From Penelope pileata (Eukaryota; Chordata; Aves; Galliformes; Cracidae): 64,000 nucleotides of DNA. The stretch lies in NCBI GenBank assembly GCA_013396635.1, contig WBMW01005925.1, forward strand, positions 248,001 to 312,000, written 5' to 3'. Below are positions 37,987 to 52,300 of the stretch, piece by piece. The position numbers were made by a program, and so were the translations under genes. The notes under the pieces are model-generated. The model made no database searches and was not told the origin of the DNA. It was given only the letters and a program-made list of their open reading frames with translations. How positions within the stretch are numbered: the stretch's first letter is position 1; each line of letters opens with the position of its first letter.

Positions 37987-40900
37987 ACTAGTTCCCTGTG
38001 TCCCCACACTTTTCCAGGGGGAAAAATGAATTGGTAAGTCCAAAACAAATGTTCTCTGACCTAATCCACTTTCCTTTTGCAGGTCACCTTTAATTTTCAC
38101 CAGGGTGCAAATGCCTTTTCTTTTCTTGTACTTATTTTCAGTTTTGTTCTTACTATATTTCTTTTGTGTTTTTTTTGTTTTTGTTTTTCGTTTTCTTTTT
38201 GTTCCTCCACCATGTTCTGCTTTGTTTGTGCTGCTATGCTGGAAATGATCTAAAAATGCCTGGTTTTGAAACAAGTGATTTCCAAATAAAATTACTCCCA
38301 AGGCCTCCTAGCATCTGCAGAGGCAAGTGGCATAAATGTACTTCGAAGACCAATGGGTGAAAGCAGCTGTAAACAACAGTGCTAACTGTGGAAAGTACTG
38401 GGCAACTTTCTGTGGGAAGGACATTTCCAAGAGGCCACGTGTCACAGGAGCATGGCTGGCAGCCTGTGAAGAACTGTGAATGTGTGTGCCATGGGACTGA
38501 CCGGTCCCAGATTCACAGAAGGTGCAGAAGATCAGGGGAAGCCTTGATCCTGAAAGCTTTCCTGGGGAGAAGAAGGCAGCAAGGCTGGGAGGTAGTTACA
38601 TTTCTGGATATTAACAGCCTGGATGCTGCTGATGAAACAGCTCTACACCCCACCAGGTGAGTTTTAAAGCAGTTCTTTGGTGTTGAGAGTCCTGTATAAC
38701 GTGAGTGGAAGCTGAGAGACCGAGACTAAATGCAGGGTTTTCTGTGCTTTACCCGCCCTGGTCTTACGCGTTTTCCCTGTCTGTACCCTGCTGACCTCTG
38801 AGCAAGGATGGCTTAGGTGCCAGAAGCCAGAGCAGCGCTGGGCACAGCCTGCTTGCTGTGGAAGGAAGGAGGCCGGTGAGCCTGGCCCCAGTGCAGGCTG
38901 GCAGAGTCACTGAGGATGTGGAAGAGAAGGCTGTGCTCTAGAGTGGGCTCCCAAATGCAACACCTGCCAGACCCGCCATGATGGCCAGCCTCACCTCCCT
39001 TGGAGCTGGTGGGCTGGGGGTCTTGGCCAGAGCCAGGCAGCCAACAGCTAGCAGCAGCTCTTTTCAGTGAGTGCAGCCCTCTTCCTCTTTGCAAATTATC
39101 CTCGAGTGTTTATACCTCTGCTTATTTTACAACGATTGTGCTAATGATTTTTGCAAATGAATTTTAAACTAAGAGATGGCTAGCCTGATTATTTGGCTGC
39201 TTTTAGTGCTGTCATTGCATCCAATAGCTGTTATTCAGAAAACACTCTCTGCACTTGTGTTTACTCACCCAGATTATACAGTGGGGTTGGGCTCTTTTGC
39301 TGGATAATTCCCAAGCCACCAAAAGCTTTGGAGGTGGCAGCCCAAACGCTTCAAATACAAATACTTGAGCCAGCAAGTATTTGACTGAGTATCTGCCAAG
39401 CTCTCATTTTCTGTGAACATGCTGGTGAATCAAAATTTAGTCTCATGAATGTTTATGGACAACAACCAAGAGAACAGCTCCAAATCCCATCCTTCCTAAC
39501 AAATTCTACTTCTCTGTTATGGCACGATCCCAAATTCATTTGGGCTCACCAGTATGAGACTACTTCTAGCCAAGTATGAAATATCCCTGGCTTCTCCTCT
39601 TGATCCCACTTCCCTTTCTTCTGTAAAGAAAGGGTTTGCTTGTGTCAGGCTGAGGGAAATTCTTGCTCCACAGTGCCTTTGATGCTCACTGCCTGCTTCT
39701 GCCTCTAACTCACATAAGTAATGTTTTGCAGAAAACATGTGTTGCTTTCAAATGCATTTTTTATCCCTCCAGTGGAAATGGCCGCTTTGCGCAGTGGTGT
39801 ATGAAGTGTGGAGATGGTTTGTCATGTTTCCAGCAAAAGGATTGCATGTCTTTGCCTATGGTGCCTCGTGTTTGCAGTTGAGCTGCTCAAGTGGTCCTCA
39901 GCCAGGGCTGTGTGGGAAGCTGAAAAAGCACATACTGAAAGCTGGTTCCCTGCTGCAGTCTCAGACCTGAGGACTACACCTGCCCTGCAAGCAAACTGCT
40001 ATAGTTTCTGTCTCTCCTTTTGTTTTAGGAGGTGTCACGTCAATAATGGGGCCTGAGGAGAGGTTGAAGACCAAAAGGGAACAGCAATGGACAGGCTCAC
40101 ACCAGACATGGAGGTGGGTTGTGCCATCTATCTCTGTAGCTGCATTTCCATTTCTTTCATTTCTTTTGACAAGTGCAGGCTGAGGGATTTGCTGCTGGCT
40201 TCCCACTGAAACAGCCGTTTTCATGTACCTGCTCTAATCTGGTTTGCTTGGCCACAATAAATCCAACGTGGTAACATGGTGCTACGTTCAAAAAGCCCTT
40301 TCCCAGCCTGGGACTCATGACTGCTGCAAAGCAAACCCAAACCCAAGTTGAGCCTCACGGCCAGTTCAGCACCTTCACTGCTGTGCCCAGGAGATGTGAG
40401 ACCTGCCCCACTGTGAGCCCCACTTTCACCAGGGACTGTGAAGAAGCCCTCTGCAAGGCCGAGCACCCTCGGCCACAGGGGCCAATGCATCCCAGTGGGG
40501 GTCTTACCATCTCCCCCATGCTCCATTGGTGCCCACTTAGCCTGAGCATGATCTTCAAATATTGTCCTTCAGAGTATATTAGATATAGACAGGATCATGA
40601 GCAGCAGCCTCAGCAAAGATGTACAGCTGCATCTTTTCCTACCCATCTGTAAGGGTTAAGGGCTTTGGCAGATGAGCTGAGGTAGGTTTAGCTGCAACAG
40701 GTTATGGTGTGATTGCATGCTTCAAGAGGGCACATGGGCTCCTTTGAAGAAAACGGGTTTTGCTAGTGAGGAATGAAACAGGTGAGCATGCTGGGGTGCC
40801 TCCCTGAACTCCCAGCAGCTGAAAGCCACTAAGTGTATTTTTATCACTAATTTTAGCACACCTAGCTCTGCTTTCACAAAGGAGAGGAGCTGCAAAGTGG

Positions 40901-43900
40901 TGTCATTTTTTCAGAAATACACTACAGTTTTCTCCTGCTCTCCTGATGCCTCGGGAAGCGCTTCATTGGTGCACTGGTGCAGCTCCCACATGCTGCTTTT
41001 GAGAGAATTCTCAGTGCTCTCATGGGATGTGAATTGTCTAGGAAAGAAAAAGAAAGGGGAAATAATGGTTCCAAGCAACTACTTTTAAAGCCTGCAGTAA
41101 AATTTACACATGAAGCAACTAGTCCATAACCTGTGGCTCCTTCCTTGACCCAATGGAGAGTACTTGACACTCCAACAGATAGGTATTCCTCTGCCTATGC
41201 CTTCCAATGTCCAAATCCTGACCCACAATCATCAAGACACCTGACTGGTGACACCACGGTGAGCCCTGCCCTGCCCTGTTCTCCTGCACGGGGCTGTGCT
41301 GTCGCAAGCCTGGCCTTGCTGGGGAAGAGTTAAAGGAAAACAGAGAAGGCTCACAGATGGAGATCAATCCTCCCCAACGTTTTTCGGCACCAGGCCCTTG
41401 GCGAGCACTCCTGCCCGCCCTTGGAGCCTCATCTCTCCCACCTCTGTGTATTTTTCCAGTGGCTCTGGGTACCCCCCCGCCCGTGACATGCCGGGTGTTG
41501 ATTTGATAGGACATGAACGCAAAGCTCATTAAGGACTCATCAATACGAGTGATGAGGAGCTGTGTGGGGCGAGGCTGATAGCTCCCTTCTGTGCAAGGGA
41601 GCAAGTTAGTACATGCCTCCCTGGACTGGCACATTTTGGAGCAGCTCCACACACCACGAGCACCCAGTGGGCAGCCTGAGGTAGGTGGGACAGCGAAGCC
41701 TGGATGTGGGGTGGGAGCGTGGGGATCAGAGAAAGGAGTATGGCTGTGTATGAGCATCCCTGGGGAAGGGTGACTGTAGGCACTGAGCTCTCCTCCATCC
41801 CCCTTAGTTGGATGTGGGGATGAGGGAACACAGCACCCTGAGGACAAGGCAGGATGAAGGATGGTCCATGCCTCCCAAAAGGTGCTGTAGAGGTGAACAA
41901 ATAGGGGTAGAACTACCTGCCTGGCACTCCATCAGGGCAGCATGAAGCAGGCCTACTGCCCAAAGCAGGGACAGAGATTGCCTGTACAACAGCCTCAGCT
42001 GCACTACTCTATTCCTACATTTCTTCCGCCAGTTGCCATTGCCACTGCAATGTCCTCCAAGTCAGGAAAGACACTGGTCACTTGGAAGGTATCATCCTTC
42101 CTCGCTGACATTACCACACAGAGCCAACTGGATCCCCCTTGGTGCCAATGGGCATGTAACCTACTGGGGAGATAAAGCAAGCTTAAATGATGGCTGAACT
42201 CTCTAACAGTAGCTAGGTGAAAACCTGGGCAAGTTTCCTTGGTGGTGTTTCCACTGGGGAGGAAAAGCTGCAGCCTGGCCACTAAGGGCTCCCCAGTTGG
42301 CTGGTAACCTTGCTGTGATCCTGCCAGTGTCTTGCACTTTGAATTTTGGTTCTCCTCCCTGTATTTCCATTGCTCCAAGAGAAGATCTGCCATAATTTAG
42401 GATGCAGAGAACGAAAAGCAAACCAAAACCAAATGCAAACCTATTTTCTTCTTGATAAAATTAATGGCCACAAGGGACAAATGAAAAACGTCCTTATAAC
42501 TGGGGACAGACCCCCTCATGGTGCTAGGTCATGGGCATGTAGCAAGTGACTGCCATGCCCGGCCCCTGCAGTCCCTAGCTGTGGAGATGATTGTACAGTA
42601 AAGCCTGAGCCTGGCCCCAGAGGTTCAGGATCCACATCCCATTATGGCCAGCTGAGGCATACAGATGACAGCCTTTCCTTCTCTAGCCTTATCTCCCAGT
42701 ATTGCAAGCCCTACAGAAAGGTCTTTCTGCACCACTGTATAGCACTTAGCACAAGACATAGGGAGACGGGAAGGAAGCTCTGAGTGTTAAAGCAGTAGGA
42801 ATTATAATGTCTAGCTAATTGCAGGCTTGTCCTAGACAACGGGGGATGATGCTGTTGTTGGGCTGTAAGCATGTTTTTTGGGTGGCTTCCAGGAAAACCA
42901 GTCAAGAGGTTACCAACTAGCAATCCTCATGTGTTGCTTCTGCAGAAGGAGCTGGCTCTGCCATTCTTTATTTTCCATCCCCCAAAAACATTACAAATAA
43001 ACTGAGCCTCACAGCATCCCTGGGACTCTGGGCCATAGTTGTCTCTCCATTTTCACAGAGAACAAGGAGTTTGACATCTGAATGTGTGACTCAGAATTCC
43101 TCTCTGGCTTGGCTGTGCTGCAGCAGAACGCTGCACTGGGAGTCTCTGATCTTTCTCAGAGCAGTGCACCCAAGTGATGTTGGACAGTTTTACATGTGCT
43201 ACATTTTGAAAGAGCTTCTGGCCTGGATGGGTCTCTTGGAGACTCAATGCAGTGCTTGGTATCTGTCACTGTATTTCTGCTCCTCCCGCCTTCACCTATC
43301 TCCCCTTCATTCGCTGAGTGTGGTAGCAAAGGCTTTTGAGGCAGGGCAGGGTTTTTACCTGCTTGGCCTACTCCAGGAGCAGTGAATGCTTCCCAGCTAG
43401 AAGGACAGTGGCCAGACTCTTACTCCCTGGCCATGCAAGAGGGGAAGAGATAGCTCTCCTGCCACACTGGAAATGCAAGGCAGCATCTGACCACCCTCAT
43501 GCTTCTGCTCCTTGTCATTTTTTTTCTTTATTCATCTTTTCATTAAGTTACAGCAACAAATTCCAAGGTGACCTTCTCACGTGAAGGTCAATGCTTGCTG
43601 TTGCAAGATCAGTTTCACCCAGATCTCTGTTCAATGACTTCATTAAAAAAAAAAAAAGAAAGGAAAAGCAAAAAATAACATTAACTCCAATGCAGCACAT
43701 AACCACTGACATTACTTGAAATGTCTCTGGAGATTTATTAAATCCAGCTCTATGTGTATGAAGTTATTATTTTCCCCCTCACGCACAAGACGACCTTTTG
43801 CACAATACTTGGCACTCCTGGTGAGATGGGGAAACACTGGCTGTGGTGCTACTGAGGTGCTGCTCTCTGCATCACCTTGTTACAGGTCTCCCCCCTCCAC

Positions 43901-46900
43901 AAGCCCATCCTCAGTGTTCCTCCCACGCCTCCAGGCTGCCCTGTGGGGAGCTGCCCCCTCCCCACCAGCCCTGTGCTGGTGCCTGATGCCCAGCTGGGCA
44001 TCCCTGGGCTCACCCTGCATCCCTTTTTCATAGAAGCACCCATTTGAGCCTCTTTCCTCTCTCCAGCCCCCCATTCTTGAGGAACCTGATGTCTTCAAGA
44101 GCCATGCTCCTTTTTCAGGTGCAGGTGAAACTTGACAGCGAGCTCAAAAAGTGTTGGGGGCTGGGAACAGATAGATGAGTCCTTGTGCAAGAAAGCTGGG
44201 CTAAAAATGCCTGAATTGCTTCAGGCATGGCAAAAGAATAATGTAGCAAAACTGTATAAACTTCCAGTATTGTGAAATTGGCATCCCAGAGTGCCAGCTT
44301 GCACTGTGTAAGAAAAGGAAAATGCTTCTTAATTTAATCGGCACATTTTAAACGGGCAGAAATAGGCCTTTAATCTTTTTAGTGCAGTAGTTTCACCAAG
44401 GACGATGGAGGCAGGGATGCCCTAAAGCCAACTGTTGGTCTTTTCCAATCTGGAAGCCTGCGGGGCTGGAGGAGCTGCTCGCTGCCTGCTTGGAGGCTGC
44501 TGCAGGAGCGAGGCCTGGCCTGGCCTGGCCTTGGCTGTGGCCACCCGGGCTGGGCCTGGATGGCTGACAGAGCGGGAATCCCTGCGAGGCACAGGCCTCG
44601 GGCACTCTGCTCATCTCCTCTTCACAGCTGTGAGAGGACCCTGAAGTAGGATTACTAAAACTGCTCAGTGCTGATAGGGAAAAGTGTGCTATTTGTGTTG
44701 TTCAGCAGCCTTTTAAAAACCAAGGCAAAAAAAACCCGCGCTTTCCTTAGAAGTGCCATCTGAGGTGAGAGGAGGCGAAGCCGGGGCTGTGACTGGGAGC
44801 AGGCTCTGACCCCGCTTCCCCTGAGGGCAGAGGAGCCAGAGGAGGTTTAAGTGGGCATCCAGAGTGGAGGAGGAGGCTGCAACAGCTGACCCAGTTCTTT
44901 CTGCTTACATGATGTAAAAATTAAGGTGTCGCTTGACAAGTGACCAGGCAGCAGGCTGGAGCCAAAGCCAGCAGCACTGTGGTTCTTCATTTGGTTTTCA
45001 GGGCTGTGAGGGACTCTGGCCCTGCCAGAACCAGGGCCCAGGGCTATGAGATGTATTCTGGCTCACATTGATGTCCTGCTTGTTCAATGGCTTCTGAAAC
45101 ATTCTGAACCCGTGACCCCACTGCCCCCTCTCCTCAGCTGGACAGGGTCACGGTGTGGTGCAGCCGGACCCGGCCAGCCATGTTGTTGGGAGCACCTTGG
45201 GTCACAAGTGGCTGCTGGCAGAGGAGGGGTGCTGGGCAACAGCCATGGGGCCAACGTGGACATCAACAGCCCCAATCTTGTGCAGGAGAGTGGGAAGGAG
45301 ATCCCTGTAGAGCTGGTTTATTTTCTTATTGTGCCTTCCATCAGTGCTGATTTCTCTGTAACCAGCAATCAACTCCCTCCTAAAGTGGAAGGCTGCTGAC
45401 CCAGCTGGAGTATCTCTGAGCATTTCTCAAATCTTGGAGAACCCAAATTGGGTCAACATCCTGTCAACATCCTCAGGCTGGTACAGGTCATGCTCCTGTC
45501 CTTCTCTCCTGCCATTTTCTTTGTGGCAAGAGGAAGAAGGACCAGTCTGCCCCTCACTGGTGCCCAGGACAAGGAGGGGATGTGCTCGTCCATGGGGAGA
45601 GATTGCTTCTGCAGGAGGCATCAGGGACTGCTGAGAGTGCTTAACTTTTCATGCAAACTGTGTTTTTGCCCATAAACTTTAGCATCATATAACACAAACA
45701 ACCCAACAGTCTTGCCAGGAGAGTTTTGGCCAAATCCAGTTGGAAAACCTCCACTGTGCTACCTCTTGGCACTAGCCCAACCGTGGGCTGGTGATCAACC
45801 TCAAAGCCCAGTAGATTCAATCTGCAGATCTATTCCCTTGCACCCAGAGCAGTTCTGTCACCCAGGGCTTTCAGAAATGTGGGAGGCTCAAGCATATGCT
45901 GCTGCTGCAGCCAGCCAAAAATCAGTGCAGAGCCTGCTGTGGCCTGATCAGCTGGTCACAGCTCCAAACAAGAAGCAAGAGCCTTGGGGCTACTTGGCTG
46001 TCATTAAAATGGTGTGGATGGAAGGAAAAGTCTAATTGACTGAACAACAGCCTGCACCGTGTAATTAAACTAATTGTGGTTCTACCTGCATAGGTCAGAA
46101 GTGATTTGTGTGGCTGTTACAGCCCTGACAAGTAAGAGGTGTGGAGGTGTGATAGCATTTTTTTGCACACGCTTCCACAAGTAATTTTGCGGTTTCATTT
46201 CAGGCAATTTTATGCCCTTGAAATTTTTGTTTCTGTCAGATTTCAGGAGACTGTTAATATTTCACACCGAAGCAGGGGAAAGCAAAAAGGTCACCATTGT
46301 TAGCAGTTTCAAACTGCAGCATTTCAAGTGGAGGCAATACATTTTCAGGGCTATTTTCTTATTTTCAGCGAAACTCCTCAAAAAGGAGGCAAAGGACTGC
46401 TTTCCAGAAGGCTTTGCAGCCTGACTCTGCACCCACAGGAGACTGTGCAATTGTTTTTATCGACCTGAACAGCAGAAGACCAAGCCTTCTGCATGCCTCT
46501 GTGAAACTCAAGTCACTGCTTCACTGCCAGGGAACCATGACCCCAGCTTTTAGTGACTGTTTTGAAAGTCTTTGCTTCAGTTTATGATGCGTTTAGAAGA
46601 AGCTGAATGAGAAACCTGCTGCAGAATCATGTTTAAACTCTTTGACCTTGTTTTCAAGGCCTTGCTAAGCGTAGTCCACCTCCAGCTGGTAACTCTGCTC
46701 TCATTGATTATCATTCTCAGTCCTTTGGACTTTTTGCTGTGCCCAAAGCACTGTGCATTTTTCAGAAGAAATAATGTGACATGACAGAGCTGCTGCACCC
46801 ACTCGGTTTTCTCCAGGCTGCCAACACAGCCCCGCATTTGGACTGGAGGAGACCATGTGGTCAAGCAGAGGAGCTGGTGCATTTTGTCCTGGTAGGACTG

Positions 46901-48835
46901 CTTGTCCAGTCTGTGAACCTGTGTTCAAATAGGAAAGTCAAACCCTGCACCTGGCAGCAGACGATGCCTGGATTTTTCCTGGCCAGAGCCACATATTTTG
47001 GGAAGGGCATGGTGTGGCCAGGGTGCAGGGCACATGTGGACCCTATGCAGCATATGCTCGTGCATGTGCAGCTATGAGCCTTGACTGAGGTCTCTTTATC
47101 AAATTTCTTTGTTTGAGATGGTTGGTGAGAGACTGAGACACATGAGAGCAGACACATGGGAAATGCGGAGATGGTCATCCACAGCCTGGAGGTTTTCTAG
47201 CGCTTTCTCAAGAGAGGTTACGTGTCCCACTGCTCATACCCCTCACTGAGTGATGTGTGCTATGGCAAGGGAAGGGTGGAAGAGGATGTGCCCCAGGGCA
47301 TAACTCTTTCTGACAGATATCTCTCTGGCAGATGTCTGATGGAAGAAAAATGCATCAGATTTGAACAAACATCAAAACGCAGGTGCAAAACTTAGCTCAG
47401 GAGGCTGGAAGCAAGTGACATCACCCCAAACTTCTTGTGGCCGTATATTCTTCTTCTAATCGTCCACCACTGTAGGAGACAGGACTGTATGTAGGATGGA
47501 ATTTTAGTGGGTTCATTTCACCGTTTTTATGCTATGTCTCTTGGCTATAGAGAAACATCTATAAATCTAGTTAGAGACTGGCAGAATTTATTCTTCCTCA
47601 TCTGGAGATGATGGAACTCACTTCTCAGGGTAGAAGAAACTGCCAGTATGCTCTGCTGCTCTTCTATCACCCTAACCTCAAGCACATGAAATATGGAGTG
47701 TTATCACCTAGTTACAGTATTGCTACAGAAGGGTGGCAGCAAGAACAGATGAAAAGAGCACAGGGAGCGCAGGATATATATATATTAAGATAACAGCTTA
47801 CCTACTGTTTTTTGTCTCAGGAAAAAAAAGAAAAAGAAAAAAAAAGAGTCAAAATGGATTCTGCTGAGCCTAATTTGTTATGTCTCCAGGCATAGCTAAT
47901 TATCCTGACTTAGCCCAGCTCTGAATTCTTCCCAGGGGTTTTGGTGCTATTTCTTCTGTTTTGATTTATAAATTGTCTTTATTTTACTTTCCTCCTACAT
48001 GCTCTGTATAATCTTTTTACTCTCTCCCTTACTGAGGAGCTAGGAGTTGGTGTGACAGGGATATTACCAAGTGTAAGATGGAAAAAGACATCCATTAGCC
48101 TTTGTGTTGGGTGTCCAGAAATGTTTTCTTCTGGCATCTGCGTCATGGGCTATTTGAAGCTGTCTCTTCTCCCCACGAGGTGTCTGTGTGCTGTCACTTA
48201 CTGCTGGGCTTACCTGCAGCCATCCTTGGGCTAAAGGAGCTGTGCGTCTCCAGGCTGGCTTTGAAGCTCAAAAGGCTTTGGTAACAGTCTTTATCCTGCA
48301 GCAAGGAGTATTCTGGCTTCTCTCTTGGTGTAGCAAAATGAATTATAGCAGGATGAATTACAGTTATTTTCTCCGTAATTGGCATAGTTTTTCTAACCTC
48401 CGTGACAAATTCTGTGGAGGAAGGAAATCCATCAGCTGAGTCGTGGAGTAAGCAGGAGCTGATGCATTTTAGCCTGGGCTTGGGAGGGCATCTCTTTTCA
48501 GAAAGGTTTAGAAACGCTTGTTAGTGAGTACTCAGAAGCATCCTGTGGGGCAAATGGGTACTGTTTGCTTAGGGGATGAGACTGGCAAGAATAGGCAGCT
48601 CAAGTAGGGCCAGCCTTAACTGCTAGGGCATGCCACCACTTCATAGCATTGCTTTGTTTCCTGATATACCCACTCGACGTTTATTTCTGATTTGTGCATC
48701 TGGGAATCTATTTGTCAACAGACTTCTCTGGCAGACTGCAGCACTGGTCACAGTGATGGCCCCTGATGGAGGCTTAAATTCGCGTTTGTGGATAATGGCC
48801 TGAGAAATGGGTGAGCGCCAAGGCCTTACTGGCCT
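37987..48835. other. Intergenic region between SLC6A12 and the SLC6A1-like gene
   Basis: 10.8 kb without a recognisable exon. It contains short A-rich tracts (43644-43656, 47821-47848) and a 19-base run of GGCCT units (44512-44530). AT-rich, non-repetitive stretches at about 44190-44390 and 46030-46420 have the look of conserved non-coding DNA. The open frame at 41119-41847 on the minus strand has no family motif. The promoter and untranslated first exon of the SLC6A1-like gene probably lie here but could not be placed. Confidence 0.5.
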
Positions 48836-48856
48836 CAGGCTTCAGGCTTCAGGCTT
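48836..48856 (+). repeat. Three CAGGCTT tandem units
   Basis: Three exact 7-base copies in a row. Too short to carry further meaning. Confidence 0.85.
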
Positions 48857-49059
48857 TCGCACTGGCCAAGGACAGATACCCAGGGGAGAGAATACAGCCA
48901 GGAGAAATACAGAATCCTGGCTTAGTGGGATCTCAGTTGCTCACAGGCTGTCTACATCTGCTCATGTACATAGTGCAGGCGCTGTTGCAAAGCTATATGG
49001 ACACAGGGTAACATTCTTCTCTGCTTCCTCATCAGGAGGTTTGCCCTTTCTGCTTCTCC

Positions 49060-49096
49060 AGCCCCTGAGCAAGAGCAGCTGTACATCTGAGTCGCC
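49060..49096 (+). other. SLC6A1L: Probable 3' splice site and 5' UTR of the SLC6A1-like gene
   Basis: CCCTTTCTGCTTCTCCAG, with AG at 49060-49061, is a strong acceptor, followed by 35 bases to GCCATGG, a near-ideal start context. An untranslated exon upstream is therefore likely, as in SLC6A1. Inferred from appearance only. Confidence 0.5.
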
Positions 49097-49331
49097 ATGG
49101 GCAAGATGGACAACACCTCCGTGGAGCTGAGCTCTCCCTCTGAGGTGAAGCAGGCATCCCTGGAGGAGCCGGAGCCCATTGCCTCCGAAGCCCCAAGCAC
49201 CAAGAAGAAGAAGATCCCGGACAGGGGCTCTTGGAAGGGGAGGTTTGACTTCCTGCTGTCCTGTGTGGGCTATGCCATTGGGCTGGGCAATGTCTGGCGC
49301 TTCCCATATCTCTGCGGCAAGAATGGAGGAG
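49097..49331 (+). CDS. SLC6A1L: SLC6A1-like coding exon 1 (N-terminus, TM1)
   Basis: Residues 1-78 plus one base. A Ser/Glu/Pro-rich tail carries a four-lysine cluster at 36-39 before IPDRGSWKGRFDFLLSCVGY, then AIGLGNVWRFPYLCGKNGGG. The Tyr in GYAIG marks GAT1-type binding, in contrast with the Glu of the upstream gene. Donor GTGAGA. Confidence 0.93.
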
Positions 49332-52300
49332 GTGAGAGAAACACGCAGCGCCTGAGCTCGCCCCTGAGCAGCCTCGTTCCCTGGATAGGCTCTGGCTTTT
49401 GTGGGTCTATACAAGTAGCTGTGGGCAGATGGAAACAGTGCTGGGCTAGAAATGAAGAGAGCTGGGAGGTCAGCTCCCTCCCCAGCTTCAGAATTTCTGC
49501 ATGAACTGGATCAAGTTGTAAAACATACCCTTGTGCTTTCCTCTGTGGAATGGCACTGTTCCTTCAGCCTCAGCACAGAGATGCTTTTGTGGAGGGGAGT
49601 ATGTGCTGCTTTGACACCAGTAGAGCAGACAGCTCTCTCTCCTCCTCCCCCACACCCATTTCTCTCAGAGTTTTTGCCTATTAGTAAAATAACCTTCTCT
49701 CCCTCCTTAACATGCTGCTCACCTCCTAGAGCCAATCCTCAGACTTCTCCACAAATCCGAACTCCATTCAGGCTGTACTTTTACATCTGTTATCATGTCA
49801 GCCTTCCCGTGTTGGTGTTTGCTTCCCTCTTAGCTCTTCCCTGCCCAGGGTCCCTGATCCCAGAGTCGTGTTCATTCATGCTGCTCTGAAGGTCTCCTTT
49901 TCTCACCTGTCTTCTCCACATCTTTTCCTTTTCCTTCAGATTTCATTTTCAAAACTCTGGCTTCTCATGACTGTTTCTCATGTCTTCAGCCCACCCATGC
50001 TGTCCATGACATAAGTGGTGCAGATTGATCTTCTCTTTCCCTCCCTGCCATTGCCAGAGCCATGATGCTGGCTGATGGCTTCCTGTGCTTACCCAGCCAG
50101 TCTCTGGCACCCATACCTGGTACCGGTACCCATGTTTGCACAAATTTAGTCCATCTTCTGCCCTGCCGTGGGTGTGTGATCTCAGACACACTGCATCCCT
50201 GCTGCCCATCTCTTCACATTTAAAGGTGGGAATGGAGATACCTATAATTAGATGAGAGTTTTATTTGAGATAAAAGCAATCCTATTTATAAAACCAGCTG
50301 AGATCCTAAGATGGTGCTGCGAAGGTGCGGAATGCTGTTATTAGCGTCAGCAGTGGCACACGGGATAATCTCTGACCTGGCAGCTGCAGGCACACCAAGG
50401 GACAAGCCAGCTACCAGGAAAAATGCTGGGCAGGTGAAATGGGGAAACTGGTACCTACTGGTCGTGCCACTGGTAGCAGCCTGCACTGCTTGTTCTTCTG
50501 TTCCACCCTGGCCTGCTCTGGCTGTTCCTGCAGCCAGCAATAAGGAGCAGCGAGCGGCCGATGCCTGCAAGGGACAGAAGTGACGCACACAAGCGTCACC
50601 GGCTGCCAGCGGGGAGCAGCGAGGAAGGGTCGTGCTGCATCTGATGGCAAGCTGGCGGGCAGCGCCTGGGCATGGCCCCGGCGGAGCAGGCAGAGGGTGG
50701 GACGCTAATTTTAGCATCCCACATGTGCGCTGCGCAGGGTGTGGGCTGCTTCCATTACGCACAGCCCAATTGGACTGAATGGAAATATTGTGGTCTTGCT
50801 TACTGCCATCACATTGTATCAGCTCACGGCTGATTTGCTCTGTGTTGTAATCGGGCATGTGGTTAGGGGATATTCGCCCTGGGTGCAGCAGCCCTGCGTG
50901 AGCCCCATCCACTGCACGGAGCAGGCGTCGCCCAGAGAGACGCCCGGGCTCTGTGTACGGGCGGGTGGATGTGCCCAGCAATGACTAATGCTCAGCCCCA
51001 TGCAGGCCTTCTGATGTCAATGGGATTTTACCAGACTCCAAATTGACTCTAAATGTGGCTCAGTAGGTGCTAAAAATTGTCTGTCGGATCCTGAGCTGGA
51101 ATAACTTGAGAGGAATGTTTCTTTAAATAAGCATTGCGCACTTTACACTTGGAGATGCCAAGAAAAGGCACATAACAGCTTGTAGTGCCCAGCTCCCGAT
51201 CCGTGGGCAGTGCTTCCTGGTTTAAGGGTTAATTGTTATTCCTCACTGTATGGCATTTGGAGCTGGAATCTGCAGGTGGATGTGGGGCTGTGCAGGGGGG
51301 CATAGGCACGCAGATTGTAGGTGCACATTTCCAAGCTGATCTGACTGCACAGCCCCTGGGAGCCTTCTCAGAGCCCTTGGAGGGGCCTGGCCCTTCAGAG
51401 AGGCACCGTCACTGCCAGCAGCCCTCAGCTCAAGGCTGCAGTCTGCCTTGTAGATTTTCCTCTTTTCTAGCGGATGTTTTTGGTTAAGCCAGGAGGAATT
51501 GCCTGGGTTTAGGAGTTTGGGGTTTGTTTGTTTTCCTCGATAGTCTAACAAAATCTTTCACCAATCTTTTCTGGCCTGCTGTAGATGAAAAATGCAGGGC
51601 TATCAGGGCAGTGGCCACCTTTCATTAGCTGCTTGCACAGAAGTGAGCCAAGCGCTGTGTCCTCCAACAAGCTCAGTCCACAACGGGGCACAACGGCACC
51701 AAGAAAGCATCCAAGGCCTGGACTCGTCCCATGGGCAGGATGGTGCATGGGCAGCGCTCCTCCCGCTGCTGCACTCAGAGCTGTTGGCTCCTCCTCACCA
51801 GGCTGCTGTTGGAGCTGAGAGCCTGGGCTTGCATGCCAGCTTGCAATTCAGACGTACAGACACTGAGCTGCTGGCCTGCAGCATGTTCCCTCCCCAGCAC
51901 CTGCTGCCAGCTCTGCTTGCATGGCAGCTCCCAGTGAACTGCACGCTGGGCGCTGGCACTTGCCTCTCCCAGCTGGGACACTTGGCACACAGGCGTCCTC
52001 AGCTGGGTGCCCCCGAGCCAGCGGCTGCCACAGCCTCGCTGCTTGGCTTCCCGTGGGGAGCAGCTGGGGGAGCCCGGCCGGGCTGCGGCTCTGCAGGGTG
52101 GCTCTGCTGGCTGGCTCCGTGTTTGCTGTCCCACTAAATACCTGGAGAAGAAGACATGGGCTGACAGCTGGGCCCTCCAGATGGTGCAGACATCAATGCC
52201 ACCCTGGACAAGGCCAGCTGCTGCTGCGTGAACAGCGTCCCCTCTCTTTCCCCTGCCAGGATCTTCTGCAAGATTTTTTCTCTTCGGGGACAATGGCATG

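Noticed and set aside
41119..41847. 242-codon open frame on the minus strand
   Set aside because: No domain, no membrane pattern, Pro/Ser/His-rich composition typical of the antisense of GC-rich DNA, and no splice context.
50286..50981. 231-codon open frame on the minus strand inside SLC6A1-like intron 1
   Set aside because: Low-information Ala/Pro/Ser/Arg composition, no recognisable motif; long frames are expected by chance in this GC-richer stretch.
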